Numbered from the stretch's first letter, positions 1-5,895 are shown. The stretch: DNA of 7,170 nt from Zetaproteobacteria bacterium (GCA_021545595.1 JAJRVG010000013.1:1-7170), one strand, 5' to 3'. The notes: a model not told the origin generated them from the sequence alone. Program-made: numbers and translations.

Positions 1-375
1 AATGCCGTCCTGAAGCCTGGAAATCTGGCGGTCCTGTTCAACACCGCCATGCAGTGTAAAGGTTTTCACCTTGGTGTGTCTGGAGATGCTCTTGAACACC
101 TCACCAATCTGTAGCGCCAGCTCCCGGGTTGGCACCATCACAATACACTTGATACCGTAAGAGCGTCTGCTGCTCTTCATGCGGTGGATTTTATCGATCA
201 CAGGTATGGCAAATGCGGCCGTTTTACCCGTACCTGTCTGGGCAATCGCAAGCACGTCCTCATCATTCAGTATCGAGGGGATCGCCTTGAACTGGATGTC
301 TGTGGGCCGGCTGAAGCCAAGCTGTGCCAGATTCTTTTTGATCTCTGCGGAAATATAGTAACGATCGAATTTCAT
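1..375 (-). CDS. DEAD-box ATP-dependent RNA helicase (RhlE-like), N-terminal part, cut by the left window edge
   Basis: Read on the minus strand from an ATG at 375, the first 125 codons are open and run off the window. They hold the start of helicase domain 1 in the expected order: a Q motif (Phe21 and PTDIQ at 24-28), Walker A motif I AQTGTGKT at 45-52, motif Ia PTRELALQ at 82-89, and the conserved GG at 110-111. The DEAD box itself, motif III and the second RecA domain lie outside the window. DEAD-box proteins use ATP to unwind short RNA duplexes in ribosome assembly, mRNA decay or cold adaptation; which role applies here cannot be told from the N-terminus. The start is supported by GAGGTG (minus strand of 378-383), with GAGG four bases from the ATG, and by the Q motif lying at the usual distance. 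The gene follows the glutamine amidotransferase on the same strand after 81 bases. Family assignment is near certain; the RhlE subgroup is a guess from general resemblance. Confidence 0.95.
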   Translation of the reverse strand, partial: MKFDRYYISAEIKKNLAQLGFSRPTDIQFKAIPSILNDEDVLAIAQTGTGKTAAFAIPVIDKIHRMKSSRRSYGIKCIVMVPTRELALQIGEVFKSISRHTKVKTFTLHGGVEQDRQISRLQDGI

Positions 376-456
376 AACACCTCGCCTGCTTTAAACCCGA
401 CCAGATCAGATCACGGCGTGCACTCTGCCAACACTACCAAAAGGAAGCGCCTCGGT

Positions 457-1176
457 TTATTTAACGGCCACAGCCCTGTCACACAAACCAAGCCATGCCT
501 TTATCATCTGCCTGCAAAAACTATGTGCGGCAGGCAGATAGTCCGGAGATTGTGCTCGAATCGCTGCAATACCTGCCTCTCCCAGAGCTGCCCGCTCACT
601 TTCCCCGGCCTCAACCCATGACTCAATAATGGGCTCATCCACCTCGATATGAAACTGCAGCCCATACTGTGATGAACCGATACGAAATGCCTGTTGAGGA
701 ACATCGGTGTGCGTGGCAACCAGAGTGGCAGAATCAGGCAGTGTGAATGTCTCCCCATGCCACTGAAAAACCATCAGGCCATCATCATCCAGAGCCCGGA
801 AAATTGGGTCGCCAGCTGAATACCGGGTTCTCAGCACAGGATACCACCCTAACTCACGAACCGGGGAGGTCACAATCTCAGCACCCGCCGCTCTGGCCAG
901 CAACTGTGCACCGAGACAGAGCCCCAGAACCGGAAGATCAACCTTTATCGCCTCTCTTAAGAGTTCAATCTCATCAGCAACAAAAGAGAGATGTGTATCA
1001 TTGGCCGACATTGGACCACCCATGACAACCACACCATCAAACCCTGAAAGTGATTGTGGCACCGGTTCACCTCTATCCATACGAACCGGTTCAATACGAT
1101 GCCCTGCCTCTTCGATCATCTCTCCAATGATGGCAGCCGGTTCAATTTGAAGATGTTGAAGCAGAAGAAAGTTCAT
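457..1176 (-). CDS. Class I glutamine amidotransferase, stand-alone (GMP-synthase-like GATase1 domain)
   Basis: This 239-residue protein is a single triad-type glutamine amidotransferase domain. It has an oxyanion-loop motif VVMGGPMSAND (50-60), the nucleophile elbow GLCLGAQ with Cys87 (85-91), and the second half of the triad in QFHIE with His176 and Glu178 (174-178). The family hydrolyses glutamine through a Cys-His-Glu triad and passes ammonia to a synthase. Here no synthase domain is fused and none is adjacent, so it may belong to the group of free GMP-synthase-like amidotransferases whose acceptor is unknown, or act on another gamma-glutamyl substrate. Length and motif spacing are normal for that group. 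The ATG at 1176 starts directly on the first beta strand (MNFLLLQH), which supports it, although the upstream bases show no strong Shine-Dalgarno. It is divergent from the DJ-1 gene and co-directional with the helicase; 81 bases without an obvious terminator separate it from the helicase, so co-transcription is possible. Confidence 0.9.
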   Translation of the reverse strand: MNFLLLQHLQIEPAAIIGEMIEEAGHRIEPVRMDRGEPVPQSLSGFDGVVVMGGPMSANDTHLSFVADEIELLREAIKVDLPVLGLCLGAQLLARAAGAEIVTSPVRELGWYPVLRTRYSAGDPIFRALDDDGLMVFQWHGETFTLPDSATLVATHTDVPQQAFRIGSSQYGLQFHIEVDEPIIESWVEAGESERAALGEAGIAAIRAQSPDYLPAAHSFCRQMIKAWLGLCDRAVAVK

Positions 1177-1303
1177 GCCGCTAGGCTAACCTGACTTCTC
1201 TATGATATAAATGATGGTTAGGTAAGTGATGGTCGTTGAACTATGCTTACGTTACTGCCTGCCGTGATTGGCAAGAGCAATGGGTGAATATGGGAGCGTA
1301 CGG
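1177..1303. promoter_or_regulatory. Divergent intergenic region with a candidate extended -10 and a flanking inverted repeat
   Basis: These 127 bases separate the minus-strand amidotransferase from the plus-strand operon and must carry promoters for at least one of them. On the plus strand, TGATATAAA (1203-1211) fits an extended -10 element, TGnTATAAT, but there is no convincing -35 upstream. The same AT-rich stretch read on the minus strand offers TATCAT (1202-1207) as a -10 for the amidotransferase. CTAACC (1186-1191) and GGTTAG (1216-1221) form a 6-base inverted repeat 24 bases apart, centred on this AT-rich core, which would suit a regulator shared by both directions. The seen elements are short, so the promoter calls are inference only. 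Confidence 0.3.
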
Positions 1304-1858
1304 ATGAAAAGGGTACTGGTGCCATTTACAGATGGCGTTGAAGAGATCGAGCTCGTTGCAGTGGTTGATATTCTGAGGCGTGCAGGGATCGAAGTCATTA
1401 TGGCAAGTCTCGCCGGCGCTGCAGTGAAGGGCCGCTCCAACATCACCATTACCGCTGACGCAGAGCTTGCTGATATTGCCGATGAACCGTGGGATATGGT
1501 GGTGCTTCCCGGCGGACTGCCTAATGCCTACCTGCTGCGTGATGATCTCGATGTAAAGCGTGTTGTAGAGCGATTAAGGGAGCAGAGAAAAACCATCGCT
1601 GCCATCTGTGCCGCACCAGCCGCACTGGCCGCCTACGGCATCACTGAGGGCAGAAACGTCACCTCCTACCCGGCTATGAAAGAGGAGATTCAGAAACTCT
1701 CTCCATCCGCAATCTACAGTGATGATGCAGTGGTTGAAGACGGTTTTCTCATTACCAGCCGTGGTGCCGGTACTGCTGTTGAGTTTGCACTGCGTCTGGT
1801 TACAAGGCTTTCTGGCCGGGGAAAATCAGAAGAGATCCGGCAGTCCATCATTGCCTGA
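1304..1858 (+). CDS. DJ-1/PfpI family protein (DJ-1/YajL clade), first gene of a seven-gene run
   Basis: The 184-residue product aligns by eye along its whole length with the DJ-1/YajL clade of the DJ-1/PfpI superfamily. Key residues are Glu16 within GVEEIEL (11-17), matching Glu18 of human DJ-1, the VVLPGG strand-loop (66-71), and the nucleophile elbow AAICAAP with Cys102 (99-105), matching Cys106. A C-terminal LITSRGAGT (149-157) is also typical. The residue matching His126 of DJ-1 is Tyr122 (in SYP, 121-123). Family members are cytoplasmic dimers linked to oxidative stress and to hydrolysis of reactive glycolytic by-products; the exact substrate is debated. I chose the ATG at 1304 because it begins directly on the first beta strand (MKRVLVPF) and has GGGAG (1292-1296) upstream. 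In-frame TTG (1268) and ATG (1280) would add a tail with no counterpart in the family. TrmB follows after 21 bases. Confidence 0.92.
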   Translation: MKRVLVPFTDGVEEIELVAVVDILRRAGIEVIMASLAGAAVKGRSNITITADAELADIADEPWDMVVLPGGLPNAYLLRDDLDVKRVVERLREQRKTIAAICAAPAALAAYGITEGRNVTSYPAMKEEIQKLSPSAIYSDDAVVEDGFLITSRGAGTAVEFALRLVTRLSGRGKSEEIRQSIIA

Positions 1859-1879
1859 ATTTCTGATACCGTTCGCCAC

Positions 1880-2590
1880 ATGCGATTAACACAGGAATTC
1901 CGTAAACAGTTCAGCCAGCATGAAATGCGTACCCATGGGCGTAAAAATGGTTTTGTAACCACAGGCCAGGAGGCACGCCTGACGAAATGGCTGCCTGTTA
2001 TCGGCCTCTCCAACAGTATGACGCTCAAAGATGCCAAAATCCCTGAAAACTCTCCCATTGTGATGGAGATCGGATTCGGCAATGGTGATTTTCTGGTTCA
2101 GCTCGCAAAAAACCATCCAGAGTGGATGCTTATCGGTGTGGAGATTTATCTGCCGGGTGTCGCCAAGGCTGTTGCCCGTCTTGAGGATGCGGGCCTTATT
2201 GAACGCACCCGTATCACCCAGCTTCCCGCCCAGTTTGTACTCACCAGACAGGTGGAAGAGGAGCAGCTCGATGGCATCTTTGTGAACCATCCCGACCCGT
2301 GGCCCAAAGCCCGACACCACAAGCGTCGTATTATCCAGAAAGATTTTGCCAGACTGATGGTGAGCCGCCTGAAGCCGGGTGGGTTTATCAAACTTGCCTC
2401 GGATGTTGATGAACTGGCCGGGTGGATGCGTGAAATCCTTGATGCCACGCCGGGCCTTATCAATGTGGCCGGAGACGCTGGTTATATTGAACGTGATGAA
2501 GACAGAGTTTTCACCAAATTCGAACAGCGAGGCCTGCGTGAGGGCCGCAGCAGCCAGTTTTTACACTATGTTAAAGAGACAAAAGCATGA
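1880..2590 (+). CDS. trmB: tRNA (guanine-N7-)-methyltransferase TrmB
   Basis: TrmB uses S-adenosylmethionine to form m7G at position 46 in the variable loop of tRNA. The 236-residue protein shows the SAM-binding motif I EIGFGNG (63-69), the acidic end of strand 2 in GVEIY (86-90), the family signature PDPWPKARHHKRR (138-150) with the proposed catalytic Asp139, a post-motif LKPGG (164-168), and the C-terminal TKFEQRG (212-218). Two details depart from the usual pattern: Asn-His precedes PDPW where aromatic residues are common, and Pro follows it where His or Lys is usual. The last 18 residues (RSSQFLHYVKETKA at the end) also differ from the common ending. The ATG at 1880 has no clear Shine-Dalgarno and lies 21 bases after the DJ-1 stop, suggesting translation by reinitiation; a second in-frame ATG at 1925 is an alternative. 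The fold and signature motifs leave little doubt. Confidence 0.95.
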   Translation: MRLTQEFRKQFSQHEMRTHGRKNGFVTTGQEARLTKWLPVIGLSNSMTLKDAKIPENSPIVMEIGFGNGDFLVQLAKNHPEWMLIGVEIYLPGVAKAVARLEDAGLIERTRITQLPAQFVLTRQVEEEQLDGIFVNHPDPWPKARHHKRRIIQKDFARLMVSRLKPGGFIKLASDVDELAGWMREILDATPGLINVAGDAGYIERDEDRVFTKFEQRGLREGRSSQFLHYVKETKA

Positions 2591-2595
2591 GGGAG
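2589..2595 (+). promoter_or_regulatory. Ribosome binding site of the DUF4438 gene
   Basis: GAGGGAG lies eight bases before the ATG at 2604 and overlaps the last bases of the trmB stop codon (TGA, 2588-2590). It fixes the start at 2604 and rules out the much longer in-frame extension that would run back through the end of trmB. Confidence 0.75.
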
Positions 2596-2603
2596 ACAAC
2601 AAC

Positions 2604-3485
2604 ATGAGCCTTAAAACCAATCGTGATCAACTTGTGATGACCGCTGTACAGGGCAGCGTATCCCCTGCCAACCAGTGGGCGCCGTTTGAAGTGGGTAGTA
2701 AAGGGGAAGTGTTTGCATGGCCCTCAACTGGCGGTATTACCTACAATGTTAAAGTTGGCGATTCAGTCTTTGGCTGGGCAGGTGAACATATCGAACCGGG
2801 TGTATCCAGCACGCTGGACCACAAAAACAAAAAGGCATCAGCTGGCTATCAGTTCCTCTCCTGTTGCGGTAATCAGGCAAAAGTTATTTCCGGTGACGCC
2901 AAGGGCTCTGTCGGAACTGTAATTGGTCACCATGGCGGCGTTGAACACCTGATGCTCGACTTTTTAGATGACGTGCTGGATCAACTGACATGCGATGATA
3001 AGTTCCTGATCAAGGGCTTCGGGCAAGGTCTAAAGTTTATCGACCATCCGGATCTGTTTATCTACAACATTGATCCCGACCTGCTGGAAAAGTGGGGACT
3101 GAAAGAGCGCGAAGATGGTAAGATTGAAGTGCCGGTAAATGTTGTGGTACCCGGTTATGCTATGGGTTCAGGTATTGGTGCCCTCTCCATGACAACGGGT
3201 GATTATGATATTCTCTGCCACGACGAATCTGTAGTTAAAGAGTTTAACCTGGACAAGCTTCGCTTCGGTGACTTTGTTGCCGTACTGGATCATGATAATC
3301 GCTATGGACGCACCTACCGTAAAGGCTCAGTCACGATCGGCATGGTGATCCACTCCGATTCGCCACTGGGAGGCCATGGCCCGGGCATGATGACATTGAT
3401 GAGCGCAACAGATAACAAGCTGGTTCCGCTACTTGATGACACTGCCAATCTTGGCGCAATTCTTAACATCGGGCGCTATGTATAA
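2604..3485 (+). CDS. DUF4438 family protein of unknown function
   Basis: This 293-residue protein resembles the DUF4438 family, which is found in bacteria and archaea and has no assigned function that I know. Seen in the sequence: a Gly-rich stretch with GEHIEPGVS (60-68), a paired cysteine CCGN (87-90), VISGDAKGSVGTVIGHHGG (94-112), VPGYAMGSG (182-190), and a C-terminal block with RFGDFVAVLDHDNRYGRTYR (220-239), IHSDSP (249-254) and GHGPG (257-261). The 94-108 segment looks like the turn of a KOW motif. The many conserved-looking His, Asp and Gly residues could bind a metal or phosphate, but that is inference. There is no signal peptide or membrane helix, so a cytoplasmic location is expected. 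It starts 13 bases after trmB and overlaps the retropepsin gene by 8 bases, so it is translated in the same transcript. Family assignment is from recall of motifs, not a search. Confidence 0.75.
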   Translation: MSLKTNRDQLVMTAVQGSVSPANQWAPFEVGSKGEVFAWPSTGGITYNVKVGDSVFGWAGEHIEPGVSSTLDHKNKKASAGYQFLSCCGNQAKVISGDAKGSVGTVIGHHGGVEHLMLDFLDDVLDQLTCDDKFLIKGFGQGLKFIDHPDLFIYNIDPDLLEKWGLKEREDGKIEVPVNVVVPGYAMGSGIGALSMTTGDYDILCHDESVVKEFNLDKLRFGDFVAVLDHDNRYGRTYRKGSVTIGMVIHSDSPLGGHGPGMMTLMSATDNKLVPLLDDTANLGAILNIGRYV

Positions 3486-4044
3486 ACCGACCGTACTGCT
3501 TCTGCCTCTGCTGCTTCTATTAACCGGAACGGTGCAGGCGGAAATTTACAAATGGGTGGATGCATCAGGAAAGGTGCATTTCACTGATAAGCCTGTGCAT
3601 GGTTCTGAGCAGCAGAACTCCGGGTCTATCAGTACCATATCTAACCCGGAATTTAATCTGAGAAAGAACAGCATGCAGATGAAATACACCGAGCAGAGCG
3701 GTAATATGTACGTGCAGGGGCGCGTCAATGGTATTGCCATGCAGTTTATGGTTGATACAGGCGCGAGTTATGTATCCATCCCGCCTGATATTGCCAAGCA
3801 GGCACAAATCAATACAGATGGTGCACAGCAAGTCATGCTTCAAACCGCCAACGGAAAAATAGAAGCCCCTCTGATTCGTGCATCAAATATTGAAGCTGGC
3901 GGGGTCAAACAACGAAACATCCTTTCGGTCATTCACCGGTTTTCACCGGATGGAAAGACAGGCCTTCTTGGCATGAGTTTCCTCTCAAATTTCCACATAA
4001 CCATTGATCAGGGAAGAAAGTTGATTTTGCTGGAAAAGAAGTAA
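3478..4044 (+). CDS. Exported DUF4124-domain protein with a C-terminal retropepsin-like aspartic protease domain
   Basis: The 188-residue product has three parts. Residues 1-21 form a signal peptide with a Lys near the start, a long Leu-rich core and a VQA cleavage site before Glu22. Residues 22-42 match the DUF4124 motif (EIYKWVDASGKVHFTDKP). Residues about 72-186 form a single retropepsin-like domain (clan AA) with the active-site DTGA (93-96, catalytic Asp93 preceded by FMV) and the late hydrophobic-Gly motif GLLGMSFL (162-169). A single lobe carries one catalytic Asp, so the enzyme would need to dimerise, as retroviral proteases do. Export would place it in the periplasm. The ATG at 3478 overlaps the DUF4438 gene by 8 bases (ATGTATAA), it begins the signal peptide properly, and no clear Shine-Dalgarno is present, all of which favours translational coupling. 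A start further upstream at 3433 would spoil the signal peptide. Natural substrate is unknown. Confidence 0.9.
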   Translation: MYKPTVLLLPLLLLLTGTVQAEIYKWVDASGKVHFTDKPVHGSEQQNSGSISTISNPEFNLRKNSMQMKYTEQSGNMYVQGRVNGIAMQFMVDTGASYVSIPPDIAKQAQINTDGAQQVMLQTANGKIEAPLIRASNIEAGGVKQRNILSVIHRFSPDGKTGLLGMSFLSNFHITIDQGRKLILLEKK

Positions 4045-4046
4045 CC

Positions 4047-4865
4047 TTGCTGGACTCTTCAACCATAAATATTGCCTGCATTCAGCTAAATTCGGGAGCA
4101 GTCCGGCAGGAAAATCTTGAGCGTGCATCCTCGTTCATAAGCGAGGCTGCCGGTAGACAATGCAGACTTGCGCTTTTACCTGAAAATTTTTCTTTTATGG
4201 GGGCTGATGAGAGTGAAAAGCTATCCGTTGCTGAAGAGAAAAATAGTTCATCGATCCTTGCATACCTTTCCAATCAGGCACGTAAACATGGAATAATCAT
4301 TATCGGTGGAACCGTTCCATTGAAGGGCAGCAGTAACGGGAAAATACGGAACAGTTGTCCGGTCTTTTCAGCAGAAGGTGAACTGATTGCTCTTTATGAC
4401 AAAATGCATCTCTTTGATGCCGATCTCAACGGTAAGGAATATTATGAATCAGCTACTGTGGAGGCTGGAGCAGCACCGGAGAGTGCCAGCATCGACGGCT
4501 GGAAAATTGGATTGAGTATCTGCTATGACCTACGATTTCCAGAACTCTACCGCCACTACAGCAGCATCGGCTGCAACATGCTTACCATTCCCGCCGCATT
4601 CACAGTCCCTACCGGCAAAGCCCACTGGGAGGTGCTTCTACGGGCCAGAGCGATAGAAAATCAGGCATACGTGATTGCCGCTGGACAGTCCGGCATGCAT
4701 CCCGGAGACAGAAAAACATGGGGGCACTCGATGATCATCGACCCGTGGGGAGATATTCTGGCGACATTGGGTGATGAAGAGGGCATCATTACAGCAGAAC
4801 TGTCACACAGCAAAGTAAAGAAAATAAGAGCGGCTTTGCCGGCACTTAAACACCGGAGGGTCTGA
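4047..4865 (+). CDS. Carbon-nitrogen hydrolase, Nit1/Nit2-like (nitrilase superfamily amidase)
   Basis: The 272-residue protein carries the full nitrilase-superfamily triad: Glu46 in LLPENF (43-48), Lys119 in YDKMHLFD (117-124) and Cys159 in SICYDLRFPELYR (157-169), plus a further Glu195 in HWEVLLRARAIENQ (193-206). The YDKMHLFD and CYDLRFPELYR forms are those of the Nit branch, which includes omega-amidase (Nit2) and deaminated-glutathione amidase (Nit1/YbeM); which of these substrates applies cannot be read from the sequence. It would be cytoplasmic. The start is a TTG at 4047, two bases after the retropepsin stop, with an AAGAAG-rich stretch just upstream; the next in-frame ATG is at residue 51, beyond the catalytic Glu, so a non-ATG start is required. 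CTG at 4050 is a less likely alternative. The C-terminus stops at KHRRV, a few residues shorter than many relatives, which usually carry on with a short tail. Confidence 0.93.
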   Translation: MLDSSTINIACIQLNSGAVRQENLERASSFISEAAGRQCRLALLPENFSFMGADESEKLSVAEEKNSSSILAYLSNQARKHGIIIIGGTVPLKGSSNGKIRNSCPVFSAEGELIALYDKMHLFDADLNGKEYYESATVEAGAAPESASIDGWKIGLSICYDLRFPELYRHYSSIGCNMLTIPAAFTVPTGKAHWEVLLRARAIENQAYVIAAGQSGMHPGDRKTWGHSMIIDPWGDILATLGDEEGIITAELSHSKVKKIRAALPALKHRRV

Positions 4866-4871
4866 TTCGAT

Positions 4872-5348
4872 ATGACTGCCCCAGAAGAGCAGACTGAAGA
4901 GCAACAGCAGAGTGGGCCGAGTCGCGAGCAGCTTCGTGCTCATCGCCAAATCTTCTGGGATGCATGGCAGCGCGCAAAAGATGGCATGCCGCTGGATGGT
5001 ATGCAGGTTCGTATTACGCGCGTCATTGAGATGCATCCGGAGCACCACCACTTATTTGATGATATGGAACTGTTTCTTGATCGGGACTTTCATGTTGATG
5101 ATGGCATGAATCCCTATCTCCATCTCTCCCTGCATCTGGCCCTGGAAGAACAGGTTGCCACCAGGCAACCCCCTGAAGTTGCACAGGCACTTGAACATCT
5201 TATGGCGATCAAAGGTATTGATCGACATGCTGCCTTGCATCATATTCTCGAAATCCTTGCCGAGACGGTCTACTTTTCCCAACGGCAGGGCAGAGACCCG
5301 GATGTGATGCTCTATCTTACCCGGGTTAAGGAGCTGATGCAGAGATGA
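4872..5348 (+). CDS. DUF1841 family protein of unknown function
   Basis: This 158-residue soluble protein matches DUF1841, a family of proteobacterial proteins without a known role. It begins with a low-complexity Glu/Gln-rich tail (4-14). Then come a helical FWDAWQRAKDGMPL (28-41), MHPEHHHLF (54-62), LDRDF (69-73), NPYLHLSLHLALEEQVATRQ (80-99), and a final helical region with HHILEILAETVY (123-134). The repeated histidines on apparently helical segments could make a metal site, but this is only inference. The ATG at 4872 has GGAGGG at 4855-4860, eleven bases upstream and inside the end of the nitrilase gene. The stop overlaps the next gene's ATG by 4 bases (ATGA), a classic coupling arrangement, so the two proteins are probably made together. 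Confidence 0.85.
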   Translation: MTAPEEQTEEQQQSGPSREQLRAHRQIFWDAWQRAKDGMPLDGMQVRITRVIEMHPEHHHLFDDMELFLDRDFHVDDGMNPYLHLSLHLALEEQVATRQPPEVAQALEHLMAIKGIDRHAALHHILEILAETVYFSQRQGRDPDVMLYLTRVKELMQR

Positions 5349-5710
5349 TTCGCAGTATTTTCGTATCCGCTCTCTTCTTCTTCGGCCCTGCACTGCTGAT
5401 GTTCATGCTGAGAAACATGTTCCTCCTGCTCAGAGCGTGGCTACGGCTTCGCCGGCAACGCAAAAAACAGGAACATGAGATCATTGATATCACGCCTCAT
5501 AAACACGGGTCGCCTTCAATGCTGTTTAATATTGTGGCAATTATGGTTGGTCTGGTCTCTGCTTTTCTGGCATGGCAGGAGATGGGCAGCGGCCCTGAGC
5601 AGCGGCAGCACTATATTCCGGCTCATATCAATGAACATGGGAAAGTTATGCCGGGAGCTATGGTGCCGAAAGAGACTCCTCCGGCAGCCGATCAATCAGC
5701 TGATAAGTAG
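5345..5710 (+). CDS. Small two-helix inner-membrane protein of unknown function
   Basis: I do not recognise a named family with confidence. The 121-residue product has a hydrophobic N-terminal helix (about 4-29), a strongly basic loop (LRLRRQRKKQ, 33-42), a second hydrophobic helix (about 59-77), and a polar tail containing HYIPAHINEHGKVMPGAMVP (89-108). By the positive-inside rule the basic loop should be cytoplasmic and both ends periplasmic. The tail pattern Y-x-P-A...G-K-x-x-P-G looks like a conserved element rather than a random linker. It starts inside the DUF1841 stop (ATGA overlap at 5345-5348); AAGGAG at 5328-5333 may serve as its ribosome site. It is the last gene of the plus-strand run and its stop codon directly touches the stop of the convergent zinc-ribbon gene. 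Coding status is well supported by the overlap and the membrane architecture; function is unknown. Confidence 0.8.
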   Translation: MIRSIFVSALFFFGPALLMFMLRNMFLLLRAWLRLRRQRKKQEHEIIDITPHKHGSPSMLFNIVAIMVGLVSAFLAWQEMGSGPEQRQHYIPAHINEHGKVMPGAMVPKETPPAADQSADK

Positions 5711-5863
5711 TCAGGTGTGGAAGGTCTGTGTTTTCTCAAAGTCGGCTGGATCAACCTTTTTGGCACGTATATTAGTACCACACCTCGGGCACTCATAAAT
5801 GTCAGCCTCTTCCGTCTGAAACTTCTCTTTACATTGTGGGCATGTCATTTTTACCTGACTCAT
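5711..5863 (-). CDS. Very small zinc-ribbon protein (50 residues)
   Basis: On the minus strand an ATG at 5863 opens a 50-codon frame ending in TGA at 5711-5713. The product has two knuckles, CPQC (8-11) and CPRC (25-28), separated by 13 residues. This is the four-cysteine layout of a zinc ribbon, followed by a basic and then acidic tail (IRAKKVDPADFEKTQ, 32-46). The start is preceded by AAAGGAGAGG (minus strand of 5866-5875), with AGGAG five bases from the ATG. This is the best Shine-Dalgarno in the window and strong evidence that the gene is real despite its size. Such proteins may bind nucleic acid or a protein partner; nothing here says which. Its stop abuts the stop of the membrane protein gene, and only 32 bases separate its start from the divergent DNA-repair gene, so its promoter must lie largely inside that gene's 5' end. 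Confidence 0.85.
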   Translation of the reverse strand: MSQVKMTCPQCKEKFQTEEADIYECPRCGTNIRAKKVDPADFEKTQTFHT

Positions 5864-5865
5864 GA

Positions 5866-5875
5866 CCTCTCCTTT
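5866..5875 (-). promoter_or_regulatory. Strong Shine-Dalgarno of the small zinc-ribbon gene
   Basis: On the minus strand this reads AAAGGAGAGG, with AGGAG (5869-5873) five bases ahead of the ATG at 5863. It decides the start and supports the coding call for a gene that is too short to be trusted on length alone. Confidence 0.75.
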
Positions 5876-5895
5876 CCGGTAAATGGTCGTTAACT

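Noticed and set aside
376..456. Promoter or terminator between the amidotransferase and the helicase (TTGGCA on the minus strand at about 427-432).
   Set aside because: No acceptable -10 lies 16-18 bases downstream and no stable hairpin with a T-run is visible.
184..621. Open plus-strand frame of 145 codons across the helicase start and the amidotransferase end.
   Set aside because: It spans two real minus-strand genes and their gap, and its Cys/Arg-rich translation resembles no protein family; it is an antisense shadow.
1268..1303. Upstream TTG (1268) or ATG (1280) as start of the DJ-1 gene.
   Set aside because: The added residues have no counterpart in the family, and the ATG at 1304 has GGGAG upstream and begins on the first beta strand.
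2379..2603. In-frame extension ahead of the DUF4438 start at 2604, which would add 75 residues.
   Set aside because: It overlaps the coding end of trmB in another frame, has no family resemblance, and the GAGGGAG at 2589-2595 clearly serves the ATG at 2604.
5695..5704. Perfect 10-base palindrome ATCAGCTGAT at the end of the membrane protein gene, considered as a bidirectional terminator or operator.
   Set aside because: The stem is short and AT-balanced with no loop or U-tract on either side, and it lies in coding sequence; it is probably chance.
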